This document shows, in pieces, positions 9,126-20,659 of a stretch of 64,000 nucleotides of DNA. This stretch comes from Protopterus annectens. Taxonomy: Eukaryota; Chordata; Ceratodontiformes; Protopteridae. Within the stretch, counting starts at the first letter, position 1; each line of letters begins with the position of its first letter. Position numbers and translations under genes: made by a program. The notes under the pieces were generated by a model that was given only the letters and a program-made list of their open reading frames with translations, ran no database searches and was not told where the DNA came from. The DNA lies in NCBI RefSeq assembly GCF_019279795.1, contig NC_056739.1, forward strand, positions 18,579,292 through 18,643,291, in the 5' to 3' direction.

Positions 9126-11273
9126 TTTTCCCTCCTCTTTTAGCCTTGGGAGTGCGGCCGAAGGGAGTGGAAAATCGTGCCCCTGACAGTCAAAGTCTTA
9201 CCTTCTTGCTCTTGGCGGGTCAGTGTGCCTTTACCTTGGGTCCAAACAAGGAGGACCCATCAAAGGCGTCGGCAAAGGAAGACTTAAAGGCCTCCGCAAT
9301 GACACAGGCGGAGCCAGGCTCGTCTCCGTGAGCAATGCCTGTACCGCCGCTCTACTCGCCTTCGGCCGCATAAGAAATGAGCCTCATGGACGAGTTTGAT
9401 ATGGACGACAGCGTAGCCAGCTGAGAGCCAACCGTCTGGGCCAGCTCCTCAGGCAGGTTACCCAAGAGGGTATCGGAAAGTTCTTTAATCAGATCCCTCT
9501 GAAATCTGGTAAAGTGCGTGAGATAGTTCAGGGACCTTAATGTAAAGGCCGCTGAACTTAGGGTGCGCTTACCGTACCGATCCATGCTCCTAGACTCCTT
9601 ATTAGGAGGATGGACGGACGACGAAGCCTCTGCTACATCTTGCTGGGTAGCAGATGCCACCACCAAAGCATCTACAGCCACACCTTTCGTCAGAAACTCT
9701 TTTTCCGGGGGTGCTGACACGAACTTGTTAGGACGAGCAGGCACCGGTTCCACAGAGTCTGGGTGTTCCCACGCCCTTCGACAGATCAAATCCAAGAGCT
9801 CGTCGAAGGGCGGAGACACCCAGGAGGCGTAGGGCTGAGCCCCGAAGGCCTTAAGGAACACCGACTCATCAGCAGAAGGGGGTTTGGATTGCCAGCCGCC
9901 TCGTTGTTTAAGGGCTTCCAGGATGTCTGCAAAGGAGACATCATCTGAGGACGACTTAGGGGAACCCTCTGCATCATCGAGATCAGTGTCTGATGTAAGA
10001 GACTCATCAGGGGAGTCAACGTGCTTTCTCTTGCACGATCTTTTCCTGGGGGTTCCTCCGAAGAAGCTTCAGAGGGACCTCCAGGAGGGGGGGAAACCCC
10101 CGTGGGGGTAACCTCAGGCCCCGGGGCTCCGCTGTCTAAGGACAGGGGGACTGCCAAAGACCCAGTCTCAGTATGCAGGGAAGGAGCTGGGGAAACCATG
10201 GAGGTAGCCAAAGAAGATTTGGCTAACGCACTCCTCATAGCCCTGAAGGCGGGACCACCAGAATCCTGGGAAGGTCCCACCTCCGTGGCCACAATGGTAC
10301 ACGGCACTCCCGCAGCCGACGCACCGAGAGGAATGCTTGGGACCGAAAACATCAGTCCCGAAGCGTCCCCCCCCCCGGGGCCGACAGAAGAAGTCCACGT
10401 ACCGAACTCCGACTCAAGAGCCGGAGTTGGAGTAAGGGTCGGGCCCGACCCGAAAACTTCCACTGGTTCCACCAGCACCGGCTCCAACGGTGCTGAGGCT
10501 GTTGGAGGAGGAACCATAGTAGCAGGGTGGACCATCGGCTCCGAAGCCGAATGGGCTGGAGCCGAAACTAACTTTTGAAACACCGGAGACTGGAAAAGTC
10601 TTTGGAGCACCCTGTCAATGTCCGAATCAGACATCTTGGAGGATCTAGATGACACCGATCGGGTCCGAACCGATTTCTCCATCGGCTCCATAGGACTAGG
10701 GGACCGGCTCCGAATGGATTCGATTACTATCGGTTCCGAGGGAGATCTCAAAACAATTTCCCTCGGTGCCGATGAGGACTTTGGCGCCGAAGGGGAAGAG
10801 TCTGAGCCGGCAACCCTCATCGGCACCAAAATCAGTGGAGCCGATGAAGGTGACCCGCCTCTCGATGCCCCAGTCCTCGGCTCCGAAACCAGAGGGGTTG
10901 AGACTGGAGGCATCGAGGCAGACCGTTCCGCCCTCGGCTCCGAAATCCGTGGAGCCGATGGAGAAGCCTGCCTAGGTTTTTTGGCAGTCGGTTCCGACAG
11001 ACTGGTCGGAGCCGACGCTTTTTTCTTTTTCGTAGGAGAGGAAGAGGAAGATAAAGCCTCCTCGAAGGATGGCTTAATCAGACCTTTTAAAATTAATTTA
11101 TTCTTCCTCTCCTGGAGGACTCTCGAAGAAAAGGCGTGACACACGCTACAGGACTCTTGTAGGTGCTTGGCGCTTAAACAATAAACGCACGAGGAGTGGT
11201 CGTCCGTTATGGACATTTTATAACCACACCTCGCACACTTTTTAAACCCAGAGGGTCTATGTTCCTTAGACAT
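9126..11273 (-). pseudogene. DIRS-A gag, frameshifted
   Basis: Starts at 11273 with 'MSKEHRPSGFKKCARCGYK'. Cys13, Cys16, His26, Cys29, Cys32, His37, Cys42 and Cys45 form a likely zinc-binding module, present in all DIRS gags in this window. Next comes a long Ser/Pro-rich region of repeated S-E-P and S-A-P with an SR-like 'SIRSRSPSPMEPMEKSVRTR', then an acidic stretch, then a helical core 'YASWVSPPFDELLDLICRRAW' and 'SMRLISYAAEG'. A one-base loss in a G run near 10050, relative to DIRS-B, throws the frame after 'EEPPGK'. The correct frame reappears at 9861-9352, and a second small indel near 9355 breaks it again. The product would be the particle-forming, RNA-binding Gag. B, G and H make the intended frame clear. 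Confidence 0.85.
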
Positions 11274-11330
11274 GCTGGCTAACCCTAAGAAACAAGATTT
11301 TAATATACAGAAAGAGAAAAACCAAGCAAG

Positions 11331-11350
11331 TTTTTTTTTTTTTTTTTTTT
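11331..11350. repeat. Poly(T) tract upstream of DIRS-A gag
   Basis: 20 T on the plus strand, i.e. poly(A) in the sense of the element, between the right end and the gag start. DIRS-B has a longer one at the equivalent place (20304-20333) and DIRS-J a shorter one at about 63189. Confidence 0.85.
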
Positions 11351-11679
11351 AACAAAAAATCAATTCACAAACTAGTAGCACAAACACAGAAAATGAGGGT
11401 CAAGACCCTCTAACATAAGCAGGTACTTGACCTCTGGAAACACAAAAACGCTAGATAGCAACAGTAATAGGGGAAGGCCCCTCTAACTTAAACGGGAAAC
11501 CTTCCCTTAACAAAAAAAACACAATTTCTCAACAGATTTGACCAAACACACTCGTACAACAACAATAGCTGTTAAAACAGCTTTTGGGTTCAAATTAGCA
11601 AATTTCCTGACAGGAAAAGTCTGAATAAAACAGTACTTAGCCCAGCCAAGTTTGTGACCACGTCCTAGCTTGTAAGCGG

Positions 11680-11839
11680 CAAACGAGATCTGGGGGATTA
11701 GTGGTGGTGCATCCTGGGATAAGAAATAGCTCAGCCAATAAGAGGCTTCGCTCTATAGCATAGCGTGCCGAGTCGGAGCCGAGGGATCGGCTCCAAGCCC
11801 ATCAGTACTGAATGTAGGCAAGATAGGATCACATAACAT
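11680..11839 (-). repeat. DIRS-A right inverted terminal repeat and terminus
   Basis: 11680-11824 matches 5623-5767 in reverse complement, including the TCGGAGCCGA hairpin arm at 11773-11782; the opposite arm at 11787 carries a substitution. The outermost bases up to CATAACAT at 11839 are private to this end and appear, reversed, in the ICR at 5956-5972. The 5' UTR and presumably the promoter lie here. Confidence 0.9.
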
Positions 11840-13640
11840 CAGAAGTAAACAGGCTATATTACTATGCAGCTAATTTGATAACTGATAAAGTTTTTGTGCC
11901 ACAAGAACAAAGGGTAGTGAGAGAAAGGAAGGTGAGAAATTGAATGCCATCATGGAAGCATGTATCTATAAAGCAATTGAGACAGGGGTTGTCACCGTGT
12001 CACTGACTATAGAAGAGGGAACAGTGCGCAGTATTAGAACAGCTTAGGATGTGTCATGTACTATCGCAAATAAAGTAAAAATCTCAGCACAGGCAGAATG
12101 AGTTAGAACTTAGAAGATACACAGATAAATATAAGGGAAAAGTACAAAATAAGCAATTTATTGATGACCCAACAATTTTTTACAGAGAATTTGGAAATGA
12201 GGTAAAAGGAATTGACAAAAGAAACAGATACATTTTAGAAAACTACTTACGAAGATGCTAAATGGATAGAAGTAAAAGAATAACAAGTTTAAAGGGACAA
12301 GATATGAAATGGGATGACTTAACAGCCAGAGAGATTAACACAAAGTCAGATCCTGTAATTGGAAAACCCCAGGCCCAGATGCAGTACGTAACTTCTGCCT
12401 AAAAGTACTAACATCTTTGCACGAAGATTTATCCGCAAGTAAGAACTATGTATATAAGCACCCCGAACAGACACCAACCGAACTAAGAGGAGGAAAAACA
12501 ATGCTCCTACTTAACAGTGAACTTGCATGCTACCCTAAACCAATAACTTTCCTTGGTTCCGACGATGTATAAACTCTGCACTGGAACTGATGCTAAGAGA
12601 GCTTATAGCCATTTAGAAGAAAACTCAGTTATGGCAGTAGAACAAATGGGCAATACAGAAGATCATATGGAACAAAGGATCATTTGTTAAAGTCATACTA
12701 GAGAACTGTAAAAGAGGCAAGAATCTAAGTAGGGCATGGATTGACTTCAAAAAAGCATCTGATAGTATCCCACACATTCAAGGATAAGACTGCTTAAAAA
12801 TGTATAACATACACTTTACACTGATCGACTATATTACAGTGATGACGATGAAACGGTTGCAGACCTCTTTGCAATTAAGCTATGATAAAGGACACATTTT
12901 TATTCCAGGGATAAAAATTAAATGGGGGAAATTCTGGGGTGACTGTCACCACTGCTATTCTTTCTTGCCCTATAATTTGGCTCCTAGAAACCAACAGTGT
13001 AAAGACCTCTCATCTTCTCTTTGTCGATGATGCAAAACTGTATAGCTTATCATAGGAAGACCTGAAAGCACAAAGACAAGTTGTCAAAACTTTTTTCAGA
13101 TGATAATAGAATGACATGACGATTTGGTCCTGATACATGTGCAAAAGCAACCTTCAAAGCAGGACAATTGCAGCATCAAGAAAACATCAATTTGTGACAA
13201 GAATGTGATATGAAAGAACTTGAGCAAGTGGGAGTATATAACTATTTGACAATAGATGAAGGATCAATAAAACGAACAAATGCAAATAAAACTTAGTAAG
13301 GAGTATTTTGGAACACTTAAATTAAAAACAGCATTGACCTCTAAGAACAAAATTCAAGCTGTAACTCAATTTGTTCTTCCTCTCCCAAATTACAGTTGTG
13401 AGATGATTGGCCCCAAAACGTGTTGGATAGATTAAACAGGAAAACAAAAAGGATGCTTCATGCTCTCCAAATGATTTATACAAAAATCAGTGCATACCAA
13501 CATTATATATTCCCCCTTCTGAAGGAGGGATGGGACTCCTTGAAATTGATTACATGTACAGATCTGCAATCCTGGGATGCACACATCTAACCTCACAAGG
13601 CTCAACATACTAAAAGTTTTGAGACATGATTAGAATAACT
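11840..13640 (+). pseudogene. Non-LTR retrotransposon (family L), copy 1, RT part
   Basis: Continues the LINE interrupted by DIRS-A. Pieces in shifting frames show 'EVNRLYYYAANLITDK' at 11841, 'NWKTPGPDAVRNF' near 12360 (RT fingers, P-G-P-D), a degraded 'YPKNYRPITCL'-type block near 12530, 'AWIDFKKASDSIP' near 12740 (RT motif A), 'KMYNIHFTLIDYI' at 12798, 'HLLFVDDAKLYSL' near 13010 (motif C, F-V-D-D) and a thumb-region 'EGGMGLLEIDYMYRSAIL' near 13525. Frameshifts are numerous. The copy stops near 13630 at 'aaagttttga', the same word at which copy 2 stops near 21300, and hAT copy 2 begins immediately after. Confidence 0.75.
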
Positions 13641-14335
13641 ATTGGTTTTGTTCACATTTTTGTGAAAGATGCACGCACTATGCATTCATTGACAATGACA
13701 TTTGATACAAATTACGGCCTAGACATGGACAAGTTACTCGGACAAGGCTATGATGGCTGCTTCATAATGGCAAGCATCCAGTGTTCAAGCAAAGATTCGT
13801 GAAAAGTATCCAAAAGCAGCCTTTACAAGGTTTAGTCTGAGAAGCACAGCACAGTGGATAGTCAGTGTGATCTGAATGATGGTCCTGAAATATGTAGTGC
13901 TGTTGACGTTATCAAGATTCATTTTTATTTTCTGTGACAGTCCAAAATGATGAGTATTAGTACCAAATATACCTCTTCTGTGGAGACATGATGGACCGGG
14001 AAATATAAATCCATTCATGTGTTTAGTCAAAAGTTTGATAAAATATTTGACTGCCTGGCTGATCTTCAGAAGAGCACTGTCAGTGAAACCAGACAAAAAG
14101 CACATACAGTATTTTACTCAATGCTTGCTCTTCATGCATATTTCTTATTTCTCATTCCATTATTGTAAATTACTCAACAGTTCTTGAGCCCATTGCCCAG
14201 ATGTTGCAATCTGTTCAACTTGGTAAAGGCTGAACAACATATCAACAGTCTCATTGAAATAGACCACATTAGGAATGACAATGTCAGTAAGGCAAGAATC
14301 AAGATCAGTAGCAGATAAAGCCATGGGTAAACTGT
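13641..14335 (+). pseudogene. Second hAT fragment, collinear with 3338-4040
   Basis: Nucleotide similarity to the intact-frame hAT upstream is obvious: 'ggacaaggctatgatggctg' at 13740 equals 3438-3457, and 'aaagcagcctttatc'-like sequence near 13812 matches 3512. Many indels and stops. It starts in the middle of the transposase and ends in the middle, jumping directly into the LINE at about 14335. The position suggests a tandem duplication rather than an independent insertion (see findings). Confidence 0.85.
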
Positions 14336-15012
14336 TTATATGCGCACCCAGAACAGACACCAACCTAGCTAATGAGAAAAAAATGCTCCTACTTAAGCCT
14401 GAACCTGCAAATGTCCCTGAAAATTATAGGCCAATAACTTGCCTCCTGACACCGTATAAACTGTACACTGGAATTTATGCTGACTGAGTTTATAGTCATT
14501 TAGAAGAAAGCTCAATTACGGCAATAGAACAAAAGGGCAGTAAAAGAAAGTCATATGGAATAAAAAATAATTTATTGTTAAAGTCATAGTGGAGAATTGT
14601 AAAACAGGCAAGAATCTAAGTACAACATGGATTGACTACAAAAACATTTGATAGTATCACACATTCATGTATAAAAGAGCACTTTAAAATGTATAACGTA
14701 CACTTTACACTGATCGATTACATGACAGTGACCATGAAACAGTGGCAGAGCACTATGCAATTAAGCCATGATGAAGGACAAATTATTATTTCAGGGATAA
14801 AACTTCAATGGGGAATACTCCAGGGTGACTCTGTCACTGCTGCTACTCTGTTATGTCCTGTAATGTGGCTCCTAGAAAGCAACAGTGTGTAAAGACCTCT
14901 CATCTTCTCTTTGTCAATGATTTAAAACTGTAGAGCTCAGAGGAGGAACTGAAAGCACAACTGCAAGTCAGTTGATATAAGAGTGTCATTTAGTCTTCAT
15001 AAATGTGCAAAA
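14336..15012 (+). pseudogene. Non-LTR retrotransposon (family L), copy 2, part 1
   Basis: Second copy of the LINE seen at 12460-13150. Shared landmarks: 'EQTPT' region at 14350, 'ENYRPITCLLTPYKLYTGI' at 14414-14475, 'TWIDYKNI'-like motif A near 14630, 'KMYNVHFTLIDYMTVTM' at 14690, 'GILQGDSVTAATLL' near 14815 and 'HLLFVND' near 14905, where the catalytic V-D-D has become V-N-D. It ends at the DIRS-B insertion point, in the segment after motif C, and resumes at 20817. Confidence 0.75.
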
Positions 15013-15205
15013 CTTTTAGTTATGTACTTACCATAACTTTAGATGTTTGGGATCCATCTCGCCTACATTCTGTACTGATGGCTCGGAGCCGATCCCTCGG
15101 CTCCGACTCGGCACGCTTATGCTATAGAGCGAGGCCTCTTATTGGCTGAGCTATCTTTATCCCAGGATGCACCACCACTAATCCCCCAGATCTTGTTTGT
15201 CCGCA
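15013..15205 (+). repeat. DIRS-B left terminus and inverted repeat
   Basis: Begins CTTTTAGTTATG as in DIRS-A. The shared inverted repeat includes the hairpin TCGGAGCCGA-TCCC-TCGGCTCCGA near 15083 and ends near 'cagatcttgtttg' at about 15190-15201. Its partner is at about 20660-20800. Confidence 0.88.
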
Positions 15206-15330
15206 TTCATGCACACATGCACAACTTGTTTATATAACATTGTTAGATGTTTCAAGATGAAACAACAGGATTCGGACCTTCTGATATCCTCTGATCTCCA
15301 AGGAAGGGGGAAGGAGGGTGGTTTATTAGG

Positions 15331-15423
15331 AATGTGGAGATGGATCCCAAACATCTAAAGTTATGGTAAGTACATAACTAAAAGATGTTATGTGATCCTA
15401 TCTCGCCTACATTCTGTACTGAT
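15331..15423. repeat. DIRS-B internal complementary region
   Basis: 15331-15384 complements the left terminus; 15385-15423 complements the right terminus. Two or three bases of the first half are missing compared with A. The conserved purine tract is at 15303-15321 and the GGGACAGCGTCCC hairpin at 15424-15436. Confidence 0.88.
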
Positions 15424-15458
15424 GGGACAGCGTCCCTAGCACCTAAATCCTGGGTGGC

Positions 15459-17210
15459 TCATTGGAAAACACTCCTGAGCACTGTGAAACCAAATGAAGC
15501 TCGTCCTCTAGATGCCACATCCAATTTGTAATGGGAAATGAAAGTGTGCGGGGAAGACCATGTAGCTGCAGCACAAATGTCACTAATGGCAAGCTTAGAA
15601 TGAAATGCTATCGAAGTAGCCATAGCCCTTGTAGAATGAGCTTTGACAGAGGTGGTAAGCTCTTTGTTAGAATAAGAATAAGCTTGAGTAATACAGTCCC
15701 TGATCCATTTGGCAATAGTGACCTTTGTGACAGCTTTGCCCAATTTATTGTCTGCAAAGGATACTAACAACTGATCAGTTTTCCTTGTTTGTTTGGTCCT
15801 GTTTAAATAAAAACGCAACTGCCTGTGGACATCTAGTGTGTGGAATATGAATTCCGCTTTGTTAGAATATTTTGGAAAGAAGACTGGAAGTTCCAATGAT
15901 TGTTGTAAGCAGAAACTGGAACAAACTTTAGGGACAAAGGAAGGATTTGGCCTGAGAGATACTCTGTCTTTGTGGAAAACCAAGTACGGGGGTTTTACCG
16001 ACAAAGCTTGAAGCTCTGAAACTCTTCTGGCAGAAGGAATTGCCACCAGAAAAGCTGTCTTCCATGATAGAAACTTTAGATCACATGTAGCCGCCGGTTC
16101 AAAGGGGAAGGAAGTCAAGGCGCGTAACACTATATCGAGATCCCATGGAGGTGCAGGATCAGAAATCGGAGGTCTTAATAGAGCAGCACCTTTCAAGAAG
16201 GTCTTACACAATCTGTTGCTCATTAAAGGTGGGTTTATGGATTCGTGAAAAATGGAAATCGCTGCCAACTGGACCTTGATGGTAGAGACTGATGAGCCTT
16301 GATTGAAAAGAGAAGTTAAAAATTTTAGTACTTCTGCCACGGGAATAGAGATGGGGTCCAGGCCCCGGAGTTGAGCCCAAATAGCAAATCTTTTCCATTT
16401 GCTAGAATACAGTTTCTTTGTAGCAGACTTATGGGCCGAAGATAATATGTGTACAACCTCTGGATCCAATGTACGACTCCTGACTATAGTCGGAAGAGGA
16501 GGAGCCAAGCAGTCAATTTTAAGGTGTGCAGGGACTGGTGGAATAGTCCCGACTGATGAACCAAAAGGTCTGGAATCTGATCCAGGAACCATGGACCTTC
16601 CAGAGCATATTTCCGAAGGTAGGGAAACCATACTTGACGAGGCCAGTAAGGAGCAATTAAGATCATTTTGCTCCCCAAAAGAGATGCCTTTTGAATCACC
16701 CTGGGAAGGAGAGGAACTGGGGGGAAGGCATAAAGCAAGCCTGTGGGCCAAGGACGGACTAGTGCGTCCATGGGGCTCTTCCTCGGAGCCGGGGTTAGAG
16801 AGAAGAATTCTTTGCACTTCGCATTCAGAGGAGTCGCGAAGAGGTCGCAACACGGAACTCCCCATTTGCTGAAAATCTGACTTGCAACTGTCATATTCAG
16901 AGACCATTCGTGAGGAGAGAGGATGGTTCTGCTCAATCTGTCGGCTATCACATTGGACTTGCCCGGTATGTGAGTAGCCTCTAGAAAGCGTTTGGTCGAG
17001 ACTGCCCATTCCCAAACTCTCATGGCTTCTCTGCAAAGAGGATAGGATCTGGTCCCTCCCTGTTTGTTCAGGTACCAGACAACTGACATGTTGTCTGAGT
17101 GAACGGCAATTACGCCCTGAGGGAGATAATCGTGAAGGGCTTGAAGGGACAGAAGTACTGCCCTCATTTCTAGGATGTTGATATGAAGTAGGGTCTCTCC
17201 CGGGTGCCAT
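15459..17210 (-). CDS. DIRS-B tyrosine recombinase ORF
   Basis: 583 open codons; the recombinase proper is the last 360 or so (about 15459-16560). Catalytic candidates are all present: Arg in 'SARRVSELQAL', His-x-x-Arg in 'KAHSTRAMAT' and Tyr in 'SHYKLDV'. It aligns without gaps to the DIRS-A recombinase, with Ala rather than Asp before the first Arg pair. The N-terminal 220 residues overlap the RNase H frame. With H, this is one of the better preserved recombinases here, although its element's gag and RT are ruined. Confidence 0.85.
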   Translation of the reverse strand: MAPGRDPTSYQHPRNEGSTSVPSSPSRLSPSGRNCRSLRQHVSCLVPEQTGRDQILSSLQRSHESLGMGSLDQTLSRGYSHTGQVQCDSRQIEQNHPLSSRMVSEYDSCKSDFQQMGSSVLRPLRDSSECEVQRILLSNPGSEEEPHGRTSPSLAHRLALCLPPSSSPSQGDSKGISFGEQNDLNCSLLASSSMVSLPSEICSGRSMVPGSDSRPFGSSVGTIPPVPAHLKIDCLAPPLPTIVRSRTLDPEVVHILSSAHKSATKKLYSSKWKRFAIWAQLRGLDPISIPVAEVLKFLTSLFNQGSSVSTIKVQLAAISIFHESINPPLMSNRLCKTFLKGAALLRPPISDPAPPWDLDIVLRALTSFPFEPAATCDLKFLSWKTAFLVAIPSARRVSELQALSVKPPYLVFHKDRVSLRPNPSFVPKVCSSFCLQQSLELPVFFPKYSNKAEFIFHTLDVHRQLRFYLNRTKQTRKTDQLLVSFADNKLGKAVTKVTIAKWIRDCITQAYSYSNKELTTSVKAHSTRAMATSIAFHSKLAISDICAAATWSSPHTFISHYKLDVASRGRASFGFTVLRSVFQ

Positions 17211-18195
17211 TTGCCTTGGACTGACCTGCCCAGGGAATGATCCCCCACCCCATCTGGGAGGCGTCCGTGGTCAAAGTGGCCGTGGGAGGAGGTAAAACAA
17301 AGGGTCGTCCCTGATCCAAATTGGAGGGCACTAGCCACCAGCGAAGGTCCCGTTTGCAAGATTCCGTGATCCATATGAGGTGACTGAGAGGGAGTTCCTG
17401 AAAGGACCACTGAGCTGACAGAAGCCACTGGAGAATTCTCATGTGCAACCTTGCTAGGGGACTAGAAGAACCGTAGTGGACATGGATCCCAATAGCTGCA
17501 GGACCATCCTGGCTGGAGCTTTGGACCTGGGAAGTAAGGCTCGAACTTGAGTCTGTATGGTTTGTATTCTGTCTGTAGGTAGATAGACCCGCATTCGGTT
17601 TGAGTCTATCTCTACTCCTATGAATCTTATTCGTTGAGATGGCAGCAACACAGACTTTGGCCAATTGAAGGTGATTCCAAGGGACCTGCCCAGTGATATA
17701 GTGGCTTGAAGGCTCTGCAGTAGTAGATGCCTGGAGGTGGCAGTTAGGAGCCAGTCGTCCAGATACGGAAACACCTGGAATCCTAGACTTCTCAGGTGAG
17801 CAGTCACGACTGCCAAACACTTGGTGAACACCCTGGGGCCTGTGGTGAGACCAAAGGGCAGCGCACGGAACTGAAAATGACTGCCTCCTAGGCTGAAGCG
17901 CAGATGTCTCCTGGATGCTCGATGTAGCATGATATGGTAATAAGCGTCCTTGAGATTATGGAGCACATCCAAACACCCTTCTCCAGCAATGGGAGAATGG
18001 TTTGTAGGGTGACCATTCGGAACTTGGACTTTCTGACTGAACGGTTTAGGATACTGAGGTCCAAAATGGGCCTCAAGTCCCCAGTCTTTTTTGGCACCAA
18101 AAAGAATCTTGAGTAAGTCCCTAATCTGATCTGGTCTGCGGGGACCGGTTGGATGACTCCTTTTTGCAGCAGCTTTGAAACTTCTGAGGCTGCAT
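16484..18195 (-). pseudogene. DIRS-B reverse transcriptase/RNase H, deleted and frameshifted
   Basis: The RT N-terminus is removed by a deletion of about 350 bp that fuses gag at 'KMWFR' to RT-region sequence near 18195. The RT frame is visible at 18100-17888 ('RPILDLSILNRSV'), then shifts near 17957 (a lost base pair beside 'gagattatggagc' compared with A). YLDD is retained in 'FPYLDDWLLTATSRH' near 17760. A further shift lies near 17450 and another near 17235. RNase H keeps 'HSDNMSVV' and the fourth Asp in 'NVIADRLSR' (near 16945), the residue missing in DIRS-A. Confidence 0.85.
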
Positions 18196-20227
18196 CTACG
18201 GAACCACATTTTCCCTCCTCTTTTAGCCTTGGGATAAGGCCGAAAGGGAGTGGAAAATCGTGCCCCTACGGCAGTCAGAGTCTTACCCTCCTGTTCGCAG
18301 CGGGTCAGTGTGTCCTTTACCTTGGGTCCAAACAGGGAGGACCCATCAAAGGGGGCGTCGGCAAAGGAAGGCTTAAAGGCCTCCGCGAAATGACACAGGC
18401 GGAGCCAGGCTTGTCTCCGTAGAGCAATGCCTGTACCCGCCGCTCTACTCGCCCCTTCGGCCGCATAAGAAATGAGCCTCATGGACGAGTTTGAGATGGA
18501 CGACATTGTAGCCAGCTGAGAGCCAACCGTCTGGGCCAGCTCCTAAGGCAGGTTACCCAAGAGGGTATCGGATAGTTCTTTAATCAGATCCCTGTGAAAT
18601 CTAGTAAAGTGTGTAAGGTAGTTCAAGGACCTTAACGTAAAGGCCGCTGAACTCAGGGTGCGCTTTCCGTACCAATCCATGCTCCTAGACTCCTTATTAG
18701 GAGGATGGACGGACGTCGAAGCCTCTGCTACATCTTGCTGGGTAGCAGATGCCACCACCAAAGCATCTACAGCCACACCTTTAGTTAGAAACTCTTTTTC
18801 AGGGGGTGCCGAGAGGAACTTATTCGGACGAGCAGGCACCGGTTCCACAGAGTCTGGGTGTTCCCACGCCCTTCGACAGATCAAATCCAAGAGCTCATCG
18901 AAGGGCGGAGACACCCAGACACCCCTCTGCATCATCGAGATCAGTGTCTGATGTAAGAGACTCATCAGGGGAGTCAACATGCTTCCTCTTGCACGATCTC
19001 TTCCTGGGGGGTTCTTCCGAAGAGGCTTCAGAAGGACCTCCAGGAGGGGGAGAAACCCCAGTGGGGGTAACCTCAGGCCCCGGGGCTCCGCTGTCTAAGG
19101 ACAGGGGGACTGCCAAAGACCCAGTCTCGGTATGCAGGGAAGGAGCTGGGGAGACCGTGGAGGTAGCCAAGGAAGATTTGGCTAACTCACTCCTCATGGC
19201 CCTGAAGGCGGGACCACCAGAGTCCTGGGAGGGTCCCAACTCCGTGGCCACGACAGTGGACGGCACTCCCGCCGCCGACGCACCAAGAGGGAGACTTGGG
19301 ACCGAAAACATCAATCCCGAAGCCTCCCCCCCAGGGCCGACGGAAGAAGTCCGTGTACTGAACTCCGACCCAAGAGCCGGAGTTGGAGCAAGGGTCGGGC
19401 CCGACCCTAAAACCTCCACCGGTTCCACCAGCACCGGCTCCAACGGTGCCGAGGCTGTTGGAGGAGGAGGAACCATAGTAGGGAAGTGGACCATCGGCTC
19501 CGAAGCCGAATGGGCTGGAGCCGAAACTAGCTTTTGGAACACCGGAGACTGGAAGAGTCTAAGGAGCACCCTGTCGATGTCCGAATCAGACATCTTGGAT
19601 GATCTGGAGGATACGGATCGGGCCCGAACCGATTTCTCCATCGGCTCCAAAGGACTCGGGGACCGGCTCCGAATGGACTCCACCACTATCGGCTCCGAGG
19701 GAGATCTCAAGGCAATTTCCCTCGGTGTCGATAAGGACTTCGCCCGAGGGAAGAGTCTGAGCCGGCAACCCTTATCGGCTCCAATATCAGTGGAGCCGAT
19801 GAAGGTGACCCGCCTTTCGATGCCCCAGTCCTCGGCTCCGAAACCAGAGGGGTCGAGACTGGAGGCATCGAGGCAGACCGTTCCGCCCTCGGCTCCGAAG
19901 TCCGTGGAGCCGATGGAGAAGTCTGCTTAGATTATTTAACAGCTGGTTCCGACTGACTGGTCGGAGCCGACGCTTTCTTCTTTTTTGAAGCGAAGGAGAG
20001 GAAGATAAAGCTTCCTCGAAGGATGGCTTAACTAACCCCTTGAGGATTAATTTGTTTTTCCTCTCCTGGAGGACTCTTGATGAGAAGGCGTGACACACGC
20101 TACAAGACTCTTGTAGGTGCTTGGCGCCTAAGCAATAGACGCACGAGGAGTGGTCGTCCGTTATGGACATTTTATAACCACACCTCGCGCACTTTTTAAA
20201 CCCGGAGGGTCTATGCTCTTTAGACAT
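18196..20227 (-). pseudogene. DIRS-B gag, frameshifted, with premature stop
   Basis: Begins at 20227 with the same 'MSKEHRPSGFKKCARCGYK' zinc module as A. A shift near 19990 breaks the frame after the basic linker; the SR/SEP-rich middle is open at 19710-18895. An internal deletion near 18912 removes about 50 residues between the acidic segment and 'GVWVSPPFDELL'. A TAG at 18543-18545 replaces the Glu codon of A ('NLPEEL'). The C-terminal part 'SMRLISYAAEGASRAAG' to 'KRGGKMWF' follows to 18196. Confidence 0.83.
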
Positions 20228-20301
20228 ACTAACTCCGAAAACAGTACCTGTATAAAGAGAATTACAACAAACTAAGAAAACAACAAGAATAACAATATAA
20301 A

Positions 20302-20303
<2 letters not shown>

Positions 20304-20333
<30 letters not shown>
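20304..20333. repeat. Poly(T) tract upstream of DIRS-B gag
   Basis: About 30 T, i.e. poly(A) in the sense strand of the element, followed by an (AG)-rich run at 20360-20380. Confidence 0.85.
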
Positions 20334-20338
<5 letters not shown>

Positions 20339-20659
20339 ATTCAGGTGTTCAAACCACACAGAAAGAGAGAGAGAGAGGGAGTCAAGACCCTCTAACTTAA
20401 ACGGGTACTTGACCCACACAAGAAACAGTAATAGGAAAAAACAACAGGGGAAGGCCCCTCTAACTAAAACAGGAAACCTTCCCTGACAAAAAAAACACGA
20501 ATTTCTCAACAAAAACTTATCAATACACACTCGTATGACAACAATAGCTGTTAAAACAGCTTTTGGATTTAAAGCAAGGAAATTTCTGACAGGAAAAAGC
20601 CTAAATAAATAGTACTTAGCCCAGCCAAGTTGAGACCACGTCTAAGCTTGTAAGCGGCA

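Larger units (their letters stand above)
5580..11839 (-). mobile_element. DIRS-A: full-length DIRS-order retrotransposon
   Basis: A complete 6.26-kb DIRS element reading right to left: right terminus at 11839, gag, RT/RNase H, tyrosine recombinase, ICR, left terminus at 5580. The ends are inverted repeats of each other over about 145 bp, each with a short private extension. Both extensions are represented side by side, in reverse complement, in the ICR at 5899-5998. That arrangement, a YR instead of a DDE integrase, and absence of target duplication define the DIRS order. It sits inside family-L LINE copy 1. RT/RH and YR frames are long and open; gag has at least two small indels. It is of the same subfamily as DIRS-B. 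Confidence 0.95.

Noticed and set aside
5580-11839. Ngaro/PAT-type element with split direct repeats
   Set aside because: The repeats are inverted with a composite ICR (DIRS-1 pattern), not A1-(internal)-B1-A2-B2 direct repeats.
18806-19930. 374-codon plus-strand open frame opposite DIRS-B gag, and similar ones opposite gag in A, D and C
   Set aside because: They are antisense to gag. The S-E-P/S-A-P codons are near-palindromic (TCGGAGCCGA/TCGGCTCCGA), so the opposite strand also reads Ser-Ala-Pro-like repeats without stops. No independent domain is seen.
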